A DNA stretch of 64,000 nucleotides, from the NCBI GenBank assembly GCA_000697055.1, contig JNDT01002350.1, forward strand, positions 124,001 through 188,000, read 5' to 3'. Below, one piece after another: positions 36,844 through 48,703 of this stretch. This DNA is from Saksenaea vasiformis B4078 (lineage: Eukaryota > Mucoromycota > Mucoromycetes > Mucorales > Saksenaeaceae). The position numbers and the translations under genes are program-made. Every line of letters starts with the position of its first letter. The stretch's first letter is position 1. The notes beneath the pieces were generated by a model. It was not told the DNA's origin and did no database searches. It saw only the letters and a program-made list of their open reading frames with translations.

Positions 36844-39013
36844 GGGGTTTTGGGTTGTATATCAAGATGGGATGTCTCGGGATGATTCAGAACCTTATAA
36901 ATGAGTCGTTCTGTCTGCGATTGAAAAAAAAGATCTCTGGTGATTTGCCTAAATAGGCCGGACAACCCTGGAAACTATGCTATTTTTGTGCTTTACCGGC
37001 CCGGATCGGAACCCGCTTTTGACATCGCCAGGGAGATGGCCTGGTGCCAGATTTTTGCACTGCTTCGTGCGCCGCTTGAAATTTCTTGAGCGGTTATTGC
37101 GCATGCCTTTCTCCTCTTTCCTCGTCGACAGTAGATATCTTTGACAAGTAGTAGGAAGATGGAAGCGTCTAGAATGATACAATGAAGAAACTCAATAAGT
37201 ACAATATGTAGTAAAGTATATATTTTGATGATGGGTCATTATCATCCACCATCGACACCTAATTTGTTAGATGAATTCTTATCGTAAGAGGTAGAAGTGA
37301 CTGTTGAGTGGGAGGTGGCGGAAAATCACTGAGCAATCGATCATGGATACTGAAACAATGTGAACAAGACAGGCCCGCGTCTAACTCCCTTTTGTTCCAT
37401 AACTCTATGGTCTGTGCAAGTCAGGACAGTATTCCGGCGTTTACGTACGTACGTACTCCTATTGCCTAGGTACCTCTGACTCATTCAAATTTGGATGGCC
37501 ACGAAAACTCTCAAATAACCCAAGTTGCAAGTCAGATTAAGTTACAGCTGTTCCAGCCTCAGGCTCTGGGTGCAACAAGTAGAGAGATTAGCACGCGTAG
37601 GACCACATTTCGGTACTACTGTGGTTTATTTGATTATCATGAACGCGGAAAAATTTAAGACTCAGAGCACGTAAGGTTCATCAGATTAGCGAAAGGGGGG
37701 GGGAAGTTCTCTGGCTAGAAATGGTAGATTCTGCATGTTGTCTCCATTTACTTTTTCCATAGTCTAGATCAGTAACATCGTCCCAAGAGGCGTTAGTCTA
37801 CTTGGTCTCCTTCTAACCCTGACGTAGACGTAATGTAAAGGAGATCCTTTGTGCTGCATATACATAGTCATGGAAGCACCACTGGTTGTGTTCCAGAAAT
37901 GGAATTATCATGTATATACGGAGACAAATGTGTCTGCAAGTACTGCGTAGATTTAAATCATTTATTGTGGCTTTAAACGTATAAAATCGATCTCTGGATA
38001 TGTGTTTATTAAACAAGAAACTTCTATCTCGGAAATATCAACACTAACTCTGCAGATCGATTGTTGTTGTAGATAAACAAAATGACGAGAGGCCAGGCCA
38101 ATAAAGATCTGTCAAGTACCAAAACAATACAAATATGCAGACATTATGGGCAAATGCACCGGCACCCATCAGTATATGCATGGTGCATGCATGCGGATCA
38201 GACGGTAGCTGAATGAATCTCACAATCCCTTGACCGGGTAAAAGAAAAATCACGCAGGGCTGTTAGCTCTTTACCTCACAAAAATTTGATATTTCTTTTT
38301 AAAACATTAAATCAAACATTAATCTTTTCTTTTCTCTTCATCTACACCTTTCCATCGATACCTAAATAGGTGGAGAAGTAAAATCAATATTGAATGAAAA
38401 TTAGAATTAAACCTTAAGTTTATTGCAGATTGCCACGTTCGCACAGGTAAAATTGCATGAAAATCGACACAAATGCACGATCGAGCAGGAAATATACATA
38501 CTGCAAAAGGCAATAAGGAGTTATCGTTAGCTAGGAACCGGGTCACACCTCCAATCGAATGTAAAGCAAGAATCCCATTTATAGTGATAGTTGATATGTG
38601 CAGGGGCCTTCTTGTTGCTTGCGCATGGATCACCGGCGCGTGAAGAACAAATCCTTCCGTTTTAACATGCATGACCACTCATAAAGTCATCTGTTGGTGC
38701 GACTCCTTGTAACAAGGTACATGACTCCATGTCGTTCTCCTTTCATATGAACCCAGCATACATTAGCTAACAGACGAATGGATGAAGGGCTCATTACGAT
38801 CTTCACAGTGCAAAGGTGCTAGTAAACCACTGAAAACAGCAGCTATTTTTACAATTCTCAAATCAACGATATGTAGATCGCATAGATGCTCTTAGATCTT
38901 TTTTTTTTCAGTAACCGCCTTCTCGATCTTTATTTAACCAACATATAAATAAGTGCTCCATCTCATAGCTCTCTTTCTTCCCTCCAACACTATCTCGCCT
39001 TGTATAATCTACC
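36844..39013. promoter_or_regulatory. Divergent intergenic region between ATP-citrate lyase and the repeat secretory protein
   Basis: About 2.2 kb between two outward-facing genes, so it must hold both promoters. A TGCATGCATGC-like run near 38183-38195 resembles the TGCAT palindrome upstream of the small-peptide genes, but the match is partial. No gene seen. Confidence 0.4.
38944..38951 (+). promoter_or_regulatory. TATA box of the repeat secretory protein
   Basis: TATAAATA, 63 bp upstream of the start at 39014, followed by AG as in the small-peptide genes (TATAAATAAG). Confidence 0.55.
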
Positions 39014-40607
39014 ATGCGCACAAGCATAATCACAATTACTGCCGCTATCTTCCTCATTGCAGCCACGAACGCGGCTCCAATTGCTACCGAAGGTCCTCAC
39101 AACACAAATGGATTCAATACCGAGATCACCAAAAGAGGAGAAGCAGGCATCGATACTCGTACCGGGGATTTGAAATTCCTTCCTGCCGCGTACATCGAAG
39201 TCTCTGAAGACAAGGACGACTCCGGCGACAAGGAAAGCACCGGAGATAAGGAAGGTTCCGGAGACAAAGAAGACAAGGAAGACAAGGAGGATGCTGAGGA
39301 CAAGGAGGACAAGGAGGACTCTGAAGATAAGGAAGACAAGGAGGACAAGGAGGACGCTGACGATAAGGAAGATTCTGGAGATGGAGGAAGCGAGAAGCAA
39401 AAACGAGCGGATACACAAACAGGATCTGAAGGAGAAGAATACGATCAAAATGACGATGGCTCCCAAAATGATGACGGTTCCCAAAATGGTGATGGTTCCC
39501 AAAATGACGACGGTTCCCAAAATGACGATGGTTCTCAAAACGACGATGGTTCTCAAAATGATGATGGTTCTCAAAATGATGATGGTTCTCAAAATGATGA
39601 TGGTTCTCAAAATGATGATGGTTCTCAAAATGATGATGGTTCTCAAAATGACGATATTCAAAATGACGACAAACCTCAAGGTTATGAAGGATACTCTCAG
39701 GGCGATGAGTACCCCCAAGGCAACGACGAATACCCACAAGGCGATGAATATCCTCAAGGTAATGCATATCTTTAAATATAGTCAGTATTCTTACAGTAAT
39801 GAATATTCTGAAGGTGATGAGTATCCCGAACAAGACGGTCATGAGGGAAGCCAGAATAGAAAGAACCAGGAGAAAGTAAATGGAATTGAGAAACAGAAAC
39901 GATCGAAAGAACAAGGCCACAACGAACAACGTGAAGGTGAAAAGTATGATGACCGCAATGGACGCAAAGAGGGTGAAAAATACGGCGATCAGGGCGAAGG
40001 TCGCGAAAAGTACAACGATCAAGGCGGATACAATGGCTACGAAGGTGGTGAAAAGAACAACGACAAGGGCGAATACAATGGCTATGAGGGTGGCGAGAAG
40101 TACAACGACCAAGGCGAATACAATGGCTACGAAGGTAGCGAAAAGTACAACGACCAAGGCGAATACAATGGCTACGAAGGTAGCGAAAAGTACAACGACC
40201 AAGGCGAATACAATGACTATGAGGGTGGTGAGAACTACAACGAACAAGGTGAATACAACGGACTTGAAGGTGGCGAAAACTACAACGATCAAGGCGAATA
40301 CAGTGGCTACGAAGGTGGCGATAAGTACAACGATCAAGGCGAATATAATGGCTACGAAGGTGGTGAAAAGTACAACGATCAAGGCGAATATAATGGCTAT
40401 GAAGGTCGCGAAAAATTCGCCGGGAAAGATGGATATAACGGCGGCGACATGAACAAAGGTTATGAAGGACAAGGAAAAGAAGGTTATGAGGGCTACGAGG
40501 GTCGTGAGGGTTATGGCAAGACTGAGGGTCGAGGCGACATTGATGGGAACAAAGATTACGCAGCCGGCTCAAGTTACTTCTCCACAACCGATAGAGATCA
40601 TTTTTAG
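39014..40607 (+). CDS. Secreted repeat protein with three Lys-Arg processing sites
   Basis: A 512-residue secretory protein I do not recognise. Two exons (39014-39758 and 39814-40607) are joined by a 55-bp intron (GTAATG to TCTGAAG). Without splicing the frame ends at 39775; splicing restores the repeat frame exactly (EYPQG joined to DEYPEQ) and the total is a multiple of three. Residues 1-20 are a signal peptide (MRTSIITITAAIFLIAATNA). Dibasic sites at Lys40-Arg41, Lys130-Arg131 and Lys277-Arg278 bound three blocks: Lys/Glu/Asp-rich, then about 11 NDDGSQ hexapeptides, then about nine 15-residue units of the type GYEGGEKYNDQGEYN. Blocks 2 and 3 follow the same EKQKR sequence. I infer Kex2-type cleavage into three extracellular or wall-associated polypeptides. 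Confidence 0.8.
39447..39650 (+). repeat. 18-bp coding tandem repeat (NDDGSQ units)
   Basis: About eleven copies of an 18-bp unit related to AATGATGATGGTTCTCAA. The left copies vary at third positions; five consecutive copies on the right are identical, which suggests recent expansion by slippage or unequal crossing-over. Confidence 0.9.
40014..40430 (+). repeat. 45-bp coding tandem repeat (GYEGGEKYNDQGEYN units)
   Basis: About nine copies of a 45-bp unit encoding 15 residues rich in Gly, Tyr, Glu and Asn. Copies differ by a few substitutions (GGEKYNDQ, GSEKYNDQ, GGENYNEQ). Confidence 0.9.
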
Positions 40608-42215
40608 TTAATCCGCTTCCATCTTTTGTACGCTCGTTGGTGTAGATAGAGATTATTGTTTGATATAGCTATTTTACTGACGAAGAACGTCATGTGTACC
40701 AACAGTCTGTTCTTACCAGATGTCAGGATAATAAAGCACCAAAGTCGAGCGGTGACCTCACTCTTACTGTCTGTTAAATGGTCTTTTACTCTAGCAAACT
40801 CAATGCCGAATTTTCACACACAAGGAAGAATTGAATATATGATCCTTAAACTACGGCTTGCTTACTTACGCAGCAGCAGAAAAACAAAATCAGCTATGAT
40901 CTGTGAATCAGATACTGCTTGAAGTCAGTCCTCTACTCCTTATCCGCATTTAGAGCCGGTAAGATGGCATTCAGATTCCAGTAGTATAGAAAATATAGCG
41001 GACGTCACGCCTCATAGAATACGTAGAGTTGGCAAAAAAAAAAATAAGGTGGCAGTATTTGCTCAACTGGTGATAATAAATGTATGCACGCAGCCTAAAC
41101 AGCGGTCAGAAAGATATGAGCATCCTGCATAGGTAATCAAAGGACGTCTTTACTTGGATATTCTGTGAAGGCAGGGCAGAAGGGGAAAAAAGATCACACC
41201 TTTCCCCTTAAGCAACCATCACGTCCTGCGACCTGAAATGTCTTCTGTATCAGACAGCAAAACATATTCCTGACTCAAGTGTGACATGGAAGGGATAGAC
41301 TGTATGTGAATAATAACGTAAAAAGAGAACTGCATTGAAGGTCGAGCAGAACCAGTAACAGTAAACTGACGTCGACTAGCACACCCAAGACAAAATTGCA
41401 TGAGTGGACTTGTAGGACCTGATTATTATTACATCTGGTAACGTGAGCATAAGTAACTTATGAGAATTGGTCTGCAGTATGTTCTAGACGTCGTAGTTAA
41501 AGAAGGGCCTTCGGGCTTCTTTATCCTGCAAGGAGTAAACGCATTATGAGAAGCCACCCTTGCCATGTTATTCTCCACCAAGGACCGCGTTCTTATAGCG
41601 CGATGATAGGTCTATTGTATGCAAATACAGAGACGTACATTTTACATGGTAAGGGGAATTTGAGATGGTTCTTAATGTAGAGAATATATCCCGATTGTAA
41701 GAGTAAAAAAAAAGCAATAAGGCCTCCGCATAAAAGGATAGTGTCATGTACACGATGCCATAATCGTCATCGAGCGATCAAGTTCTGATTTTAATAAAGA
41801 TTAGAAATCCGTGAATTGTACTCTTGTACTGTTAGCAGCTGGGCAAGGTTTGACAGTGCATGATGTCCAAGAAATTGGTTTACATGCATGTCACTCTGAG
41901 GACACCTTGCGAATGCTACCCCTCCTGCCGGATGCCATCGTAATTTGCTCTCCTTCAAATACATGAAGCGAAATGATGCTATCAGATGCATGACAGCGAG
42001 TAGCGACTATCATGCTACCGGATAAGAAACACATGTAGCAAGAGATAAGCGCAAGTCAGTAAGAGAGGGTGACACCTTTGAATTGCTAACCATTTATTTC
42101 TCCATCAAATAGATAATGGGAGGGATAACATTATATCAAACAAAAGAGGAAATAAAAAAATGATCATATAAATACACATACATTCTTTCTTTAGTATGTT
42201 CTTATCGCTTTATCC
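40608..42215. other. Intergenic between two secreted-protein genes
   Basis: About 1.6 kb, AT-rich, with no convincing gene. TATAAATA at 42167-42174 lies 42 bp upstream of the next start codon and may be its TATA box. Confidence 0.5.
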
Positions 42216-42674
42216 ATGCAGCTCATCCTAATTGCAATCCAGATCTTCGCTCTGTTTTTTACTGCTGGCTATGCAGCCCCATCCACTTCCAGTACCAGTG
42301 ATCGCGCTTTGGCTTACACCGAGAATAAAGAGACGGTCGTGACGTACGAGTCACATGAAGCGGGAATCGCCAAAAGAAATCCAGCACCCGGAACGTTAGT
42401 TGAACAAATACTTGGCGGTGAAGAAGAGAACGATGACGACAAAGAAGACGATTCACACAGCATACATGGCGTGGATGCAGAGGTTTCCGTAGATCCTGAC
42501 GAATGTGACGAAGACGATGGCGTGTACCAAAGGGTTTCAGGTGGAATCGACCATTTCAACCAAGTTTCATGGTGGTTCATGGATCAAAGCGACGCTGAAG
42601 AGATAACCCACATGTTCCAGCAGGAAACCGCAAGCGTTACTGGCGGATTCGGTTTGGACTTACCGGAATTGTAG
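42216..42674 (+). CDS. Small secreted acidic protein with a Lys-Arg site
   Basis: A single-exon, 152-residue protein not known to me. It opens with a clear signal peptide ending near Ala-Pro at 21-22 (MQLILIAIQIFALFFTAGYA), has a short propeptide, and a Lys-Arg at residues 53-54 (AGIAKR), the likely Kex2 site. The released part is strongly acidic (GGEEENDDDKEDDS) with a single Cys and the patch VSWWFMDQSDAEEI. Its plan matches the repeat protein to the left and the three small Gly-rich peptides to the right, but the mature sequence is unrelated to theirs. Probably extracellular. Confidence 0.7.
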   Translation: MQLILIAIQIFALFFTAGYAAPSTSSTSDRALAYTENKETVVTYESHEAGIAKRNPAPGTLVEQILGGEEENDDDKEDDSHSIHGVDAEVSVDPDECDEDDGVYQRVSGGIDHFNQVSWWFMDQSDAEEITHMFQQETASVTGGFGLDLPEL

Positions 42675-44189
42675 AAGTTGATGGATACTACTAGAGTTAC
42701 TGCTCTTTACATATACTCATGGCACTTCACGCTTTTCATTTTTAATTTTATTTTGACAGATGATTGTTTTAAATTAACAGCGTTCAGTCCTTCTGGAATA
42801 AAGCTGTAATAACACAGTATTGGTGTCAAAATCTCTGCTGAGCGATAGGTTCAATTCCCGTTATAGGTCACATTTACATTTGCAATTTTTGATGTGGCAA
42901 ATAATCTATTGTGCGCACCGCAATCAGTGAAGCGGAAGTGAAAAGAAGGGGCATTTTATTTGATCCTTTTGCGTTTACCATGATCTCCTTAATTTAGCAA
43001 ATTAAACGGTTCCTCCTATCTCCTACAGTTTTTAGTGCATTGATAATCCATATGAAGATCAACTTAACATTCATCCACTCAGCAAGATGCGCAAAAACAA
43101 TTTGACATTGTCTATTTCTATTAGTAAAGGACGGAGCCCATGTTAAAGCTGGGAACTACCGCGTAAATGGACTTGATACACGAGTCAGAATGATCATTCG
43201 TGACATTCCATCATTGTAGGTGGAGGCGATAGTTCATTGTATCTCCGGAAAGCACGATCCTCGCAGCATCCTATAGAAGAAATCTCACCTCGTTGCGCGG
43301 CTAGCCATATAGGTAGCAACGACACCCTCCCCATCTCTCTTTGCTTGAGATAACATAGTTTCTTCGAAACGAGTGCACAGCTTTTATGAAGAGGAATATG
43401 ACAACGTTGTTGATGAGCATAGAAGGCTGGAGATTATGGGCTATTCTGTTGACAACATGAAAACATTGGCAGTTTAAAGCAAGTACTGATCGTTTCTGAT
43501 GGTTTTGTTGTGACCTTTCGCAGCCTTTCAGGTGGATCCCACAAAGATAGCGGACCTCTCGAAGCGCACTTCTTGTTGTACAACATCCTCTAGGACATTC
43601 GCTTCTTATTATCCAAATCCTTCTTCTGGCAGTGCTCCTAAAAGAACTAGTTCTAATTGAGATAATAGAAAAGCTGCACGGATAGAGTTCTCGAGAGAAA
43701 GTGTTTGAATCTTGGATAAGAACAAGTTGCTGCTGGTTTATTCTACAGCCTATAGCTAATCGAAAACACACTACTTAATTCGAGGCATATGTCTGTCTAT
43801 AGGACAACAAATAGTGCAATTACTAAATGGAACTAAGTCTACATGAGCGAGCAGGATACGCCAGCTTATCCTATAAAAGTGAACTGATATACTCGTACCC
43901 TTTTTTCCTTGTCTTTGCTTTATTCGGTAATGGATTGAGTTTTGAACACACAATTGTTGAACTGGATATATAGCATTGCATACTTGTGTTTCCCGCTATG
44001 TTGAATGCGCTGTTTCCCAAAACTGAACGGCGCTTGTAAAGTTTTGCGGTACGTCGCTGCACGGCGAATAGCTGAAAACCCAAATCGGGAAATCAATGAC
44101 GTGACGAAGTTGAAACTCCGACTGACTGGATTAACTCGGCTTCCTGGAGGATTCGCGTCTTTCATCTCTCAAAGGTTTTTATTCACACA
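42675..44189. other. Intergenic, upstream of Rab GDI
   Basis: About 1.5 kb. The right end is the GDI promoter. A minus-strand frame at 43301-43771 has no recognisable domain. A T-loop-like GGTTCAATTCC at 42850 lacks the rest of a tRNA. Confidence 0.5.
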
Positions 44190-45879
44190 ATGGTAAGCCA
44201 TCTTTGCGAGTACACAGTTTAGCGACGTTTGCTAAGTAAACATTCACTATCAGGATGAGGAATATGATGTTATCGTTCTTGGTACTGGCTTGACGGAGTG
44301 CATCCTGTCAGGGCTTTTGTCGGTTGATGGCAAGAAGGTGTTGCACATGGACCGTAACGATTACTACGGTGCAGAGTCTGCTTCTTTGAACTTGACACAG
44401 GTAGGAAACACGTTTTCGGGAATTATTCTGCAGAGATGATGTACTGATGGCTTTGACAGCTTTACAAGAAGTTCAGACCCGGCCAAGAACCTCCCGCTGA
44501 GTTGGGCAAGGACAAGGATTGGAATATCGACTTGATTCCCAAGTTCATGATGGCCAATGGCGAGATTGTCCGTTTCTTGACACACACAGATGTTACTCGT
44601 TATCTGGAATTCAAGCAAATTTCTAGCTCCTTTGTCTACCGCGATGGCAAAATTTCAAAGGTGCCCTCCAATGAAGTAGAAGCTTTGTCTTCTCCATTGA
44701 TGGGTATTTTTGAGAAGCGTCGTATGAAGAAATTCCTGGAATGGACAAACAAATATAATGAGGCAGATCCCTCTACACATAATGGTACAGAACCCGAACA
44801 GAAATGCAATAAGGGCGCGTTAATGACTGGGGCATTGTAGGCTTGAATGTCAACGTAAATACCATGGACGAAGTATACAAGAAGTTCGGACTGGAAGAAG
44901 GCACAAAGGCATTTATTGGTGAGTTCAGGAAACCTAAACATACACATCAAACTCGTTTTTTTTATCTAAACTGCATGTATAGGTCATGCAATGGCTCTCC
45001 ATTTAGACGATAAATACCTGCAGGAACCTGCGAAAGATACTATTGAAAAGATTCGCTTGTACGCAGCCTCCGTGTTGCGATACGGTAAGAGTCCTTACAT
45101 CTACCCTCTTTACGGTCTCGGTGACTTGCCACAAGCATTCGCAAGGTAAAGGCGTAGCAAACTTCTTTTTTTTTCCTTCTTGTTTGATACTCACAGATTA
45201 TTTCTTATAGACTCAGCGCTGTTTATGGTGGCACTTATATGCTTGACAAGGATGTTACCGAACTGGTGTACGAGTCTGGTAGTGTGGTTGGTGTCAAGGC
45301 TGGAGACGAAGTTGTCCGTGCTAAGAAGGTGATCTGTGATCCTTCGTACGCACGCGATAAGGTGCGACAAACTGGTTCCGTGGTCCGTGCCATTTGCGTT
45401 CTCAAGCACCCTATTCCAAACACTGCGGATGCCGATTCTATCCAGATCGTGATTCCTCAGAGCCAGATCGGTCGCCAGCATGACGTGTATGTTGCATGCG
45501 TGAGCTCTGCGCACATGGTCTGTGCCAAGGATTACTACTTGGCTATTGTGTCGACCATTGTGGAGACGAATGAACCAGAGAAGGAAATTGAAAGCGGTCT
45601 CAAGTTACTGGGACCAATTCACGAGAAGTAAGTTGATCAGTTGTTTATGAGAATATGGCACTGACACAAGCGCGTGAACGACATAGATATGTCTCCGTTT
45701 CACCCCTGGAGGTCCCTATTGAAGATGGCACGAACGACCAAGTGTTTATTTCGCGCTCCTACGATGCCACCTCCCACTTCGAGACTGTGTGCGATGATGT
45801 GCATGACTTGTGGCGCCGCGTTACCGGTGAACCACTCGTGCTTAAGAAGAAAGAGAATGAGGAAGTCAATGCCGCTTAA
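44190..45879 (+). CDS. GDI1: Rab GDP-dissociation inhibitor
   Basis: Binds prenylated, GDP-loaded Rab GTPases and recycles them between membranes, so it is central to vesicle traffic. Seven coding exons (44190-44192, 44254-44400, 44460-44784, 44841-44918, 44983-45145, 45211-45627, 45687-45879) give 441 residues; introns are 56-65 bp and all phases agree. The first coding exon is only the ATG. The protein begins [18 protein letters not shown] with the FAD-like GxGxxG-related fold of the GDI/REP family. It also shows [18 protein letters not shown], the conserved PKFMMANG, and [13 protein letters not shown]. The C-terminal half is conserved with [19 protein letters not shown] and the invariant YGG. 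Length is close to the usual 445. Confidence 0.95.
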
Positions 45880-46063
45880 AGGTCTTAAATAATAAAAAAA
45901 GACAAAGTATAAAGATGATGGATCGAATATAGAGCGGGAAAGCATAACGTATTTCAGAGACATTGAGTTGTAGAAAAGAAAACAATCGCAATTGTGTCGT
46001 AGTGTACAAAGCACGTGTATTCAGTTGGCTTTATTTTTTACGAACTACCCAAGAAACAAACGT

Positions 46064-46558
46064 TTACTCGTCGTCAACAACAACGGTCTCAAGACCTATT
46101 TGGAAGAAGTAAGAAAAAAAAAAGGTGAGATTCAGATCAAAGTTTCTGTTTTCAAAGACATACCCTTGAAGTCGGCAACGGGGACGTAGGTAACATAGGA
46201 GTAGAGCTTCTCCTTGGCATCCTCCTCATCGTTACGCTTGCGAGCAATGCGGACGCGGATACGGTGGTTGGTGTGCTTGACACCACGGGACCACAAAGCC
46301 TTGTTCAAGGCGGGATCAAGACGGACGTCCTTGGTACCCATGGCCTTCTCGGCGAAAGCCTTGACAGCCTTGACAGCGTGGGGAGTACGCTTTCTCAAAG
46401 ATCTGAATGACCATGTCAGGACACATGCATGTTGGATCGTCATGGTTATATGAATTTTTTTACCTGCCAAAGACGTGCTTGTGCAAGTGGATGGTGTACT
46501 CGCGGGTGACAACGTCAGCAAGGGTGGAACGCTTGGTGGTCTTCTGGTCCTTGGCCAT
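46064..46558 (-). CDS. RPL31: Large-subunit ribosomal protein eL31
   Basis: A protein of the 60S subunit near the peptide exit tunnel. Three exons (46558-46464, 46402-46164, 46095-46064) give 121 residues with matching phases. The sequence opens MAKDQKTTKRSTLADVVTRE, continues YTIHLHKHVFGR, then FRKRTPHAVKAVKAFAEK and KHTNHRIRVRIARKRNDEED, and ends VVVDDE. These are the standard eL31 features and the length is normal. Converges on the GDI gene, with about 185 bp between stop codons. Confidence 0.96.
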
Positions 46559-47280
46559 CTATTGCATCCATCGTTAATTGGACCCATCCATGATGGAACA
46601 AGCATTTCTTTTCGAAACTTACGGCTCTTACTACGGATGGATAAGATGAAAGAAGGGTAATAGGGACACCATGGAAGGGCAGGTTAAATGTCGGAGCATG
46701 AACTGTGCGATTTGTCCGTCCGGGCAGAGAAACCCGGAAGTGGGAATGCTGATTGGCTGGGAGTCAGTTGCCTACGTTTCGGGAAAAAGACAAAAAAAAG
46801 ATTCTGGGATTGGCCAATCCCAAGGAGGAGCTGCTAACTACAGTACTCAAAAATTCTGTGCGACGCATCAACGGTGTGTATGTATAGGTGTGTAGCCACC
46901 AAAAAGTCCACATGTCTATTTCCACACAAATACCTGTCAGGATCAGCGGATTAAAATATTTGAATGGGTTATGCAACACTGGTTTTCCCCTTTTGTTCAA
47001 TATCTAAAGGATAAACATGATCAAGGTTGCCATGCTTCAGCAAACACCAGCTCCAGGACGATCCTAGGAGGTTGACCAATGCATGGGTTCTATTTTTTTT
47101 TTCTGTCACAACTGCTGATTTCATTAAGAAAAAGGGAAAATAAGAAGAACGCGGCGTTTTCATCGACAAAAGATCAACCAAACGTGCATGTAGAAAAAGG
47201 GAAAATCATATCTCCGGTCATTTTTCTGAATGTAAAAATTAATTACAACATTAAATGAAAATAAGGTATAGTTTTTGTTC

Positions 47281-47335
47281 GTGCGTGTGTGTATATATCT
47301 ATATGTGTGTGTCTATAGATGTGTGTGTCTATATT
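47281..47335 (+). repeat. (GT)n / TATA-rich simple repeat
   Basis: Alternating GTGTGT and TCTATA stretches. It is complementary to the CA-rich run at 48048-48080, about 700 bp away. Confidence 0.8.
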
Positions 47336-47675
47336 TTGAGGAATCGGAACTATGGTAGGAAACTTAGGGCAAGATTTGACAAGTAGCACCTTTTGCCATC
47401 TTACAAGTTCAGGGATGGGGCGATTTTCGCCCAACTCCACACCTGTCGTCGTTTTGGAGAAAAAGTGCATGCATAACAGAAACGAGGGAGCTATCGAATC
47501 AGGAACGAACACGAGAAAACTTGAACCCCTTTTTTATAGGGAGCAGATCAGAACGTGTAGGCACACATTCTTGAGAGAAGTTCATGACAATGGACTGTCT
47601 ATCAGTTGAAGCAATAAATCGATAAATAATAACGTTGAAAAATAGGGGAGAGAGAAAGGAAATGAAAGAGACGTG

Positions 47676-47701
47676 TGTGTGAGAGAGAGAGAGAGAGAGA
47701 A
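47676..47701 (+). repeat. (GT)n-(GA)n simple repeat
   Basis: GTGTGTGTGA followed by an uninterrupted run of GA dinucleotides. Confidence 0.85.
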
Positions 47702-48047
47702 AAACAGAGTCGAATGAAGATTGGGGTTTTATAAAGAGATATAGTTCAAACCTTTTTGTGCGTGGCACATACCATTTGACGTGTGAGCCAACAATCCGTA
47801 GCACAAAAAGGTTTTCCTCCTTGATTTTGATACGACAACGCATTGGCCACAAACATAAACATAGGATGTATGTCTTATCTACATGGACAAGACCCCATTA
47901 CATATGCAAACCCTTTATGAGATACAAACAACTTAAAGCTATAAACTATGGGTTTATCTATATTTACAGCTAATAAGATAAATAAGCTCTATTAATGATA
48001 TAAACAGATAGAAAAGAAAGACAGAAAGAATGGGGGAGAGAGATAGA

Positions 48048-48080
48048 TACACACACACGCACACATACACACACGCACAA
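48048..48080 (+). repeat. (CA)n simple repeat
   Basis: ACACACACGCACACATACAC-type run; inverse complement of the GT run at 47281. Confidence 0.85.
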
Positions 48081-48703
48081 AGGGAGAGTATGAACGGGAG
48101 CAAAGAAAAAAAAAGAAAAGAGAGTGAATTTCTTGACGTTTCCTATTTCAAGCTAGGGAGTTTCCATGCGACAAAACTTCATAAGGAATTTTGGGTATAC
48201 ACACATGGATTGCAACCCAAAATAACAACGATTTCATTCTCGACATCTACTTTTAGGGACATATTATCAACATGGAGAAAAAATAAAATAGATACAAATA
48301 GAGAGAAGGGGTACGGTTTAAAAGCGTTACTGCGTTCAGGAGATGAATATCCAGTTTGGGATATCATTAGTACCTTCCCCTGAGGTTTTGTTTCTTTTTT
48401 CGAAGAGAATGTTCTAAAGAGGGAAAGTATGTTCAAACACTCAGCACCATATTGAATATATGAATAGATTTGTTACTTGCCATTTGATCGCAACTGTACA
48501 TCCCTTAAATCTTTCTCTCTATCTCTCTTTTTTCCTCTCTCTGGCTTGCTGTTGTCGATCAATATTTTATTATCCGGTTAGTATAAAAGATCCTAATCGT
48601 TTTAGTCTCTTCTTTTTTTTCCTTCCCCTACTTTTCCAGTGAAACGGTTTTTCTTTGAAACCAGAAAAGAAAAGTATCTTTTTTATATATAAAAGAAAGT
48701 TTA

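Larger units (their letters stand above)
46559..48703. promoter_or_regulatory. Long divergent region between RPL31 and the zinc-finger gene
   Basis: About 2.1 kb between outward-facing genes. The part next to RPL31 must be its promoter. The right part is rich in simple repeats (GT, GA and CA runs) and may be a long 5' untranslated region or promoter of the zinc-finger gene. A TATATATAAAAG stretch at about 48683-48695 lies too close to the start codon to be an ordinary core promoter. Confidence 0.45.

Noticed and set aside
39447..39650. CRISPR-like regular repeat
   Set aside because: Units are contiguous 18-bp coding repeats without spacers, in a eukaryotic gene.
39126..40472. 448-residue minus-strand frame (and a 255-residue one beside it)
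   Set aside because: Antisense shadow of the repeat array. The low-complexity 18-bp and 45-bp units leave other frames open; the plus frame has the signal peptide, the intron and the processing sites.
42840..42870. Possible tRNA, from a GGTTCAATTCC T-loop-like sequence
   Set aside because: No acceptor stem, D-arm or anticodon arm could be paired around it.
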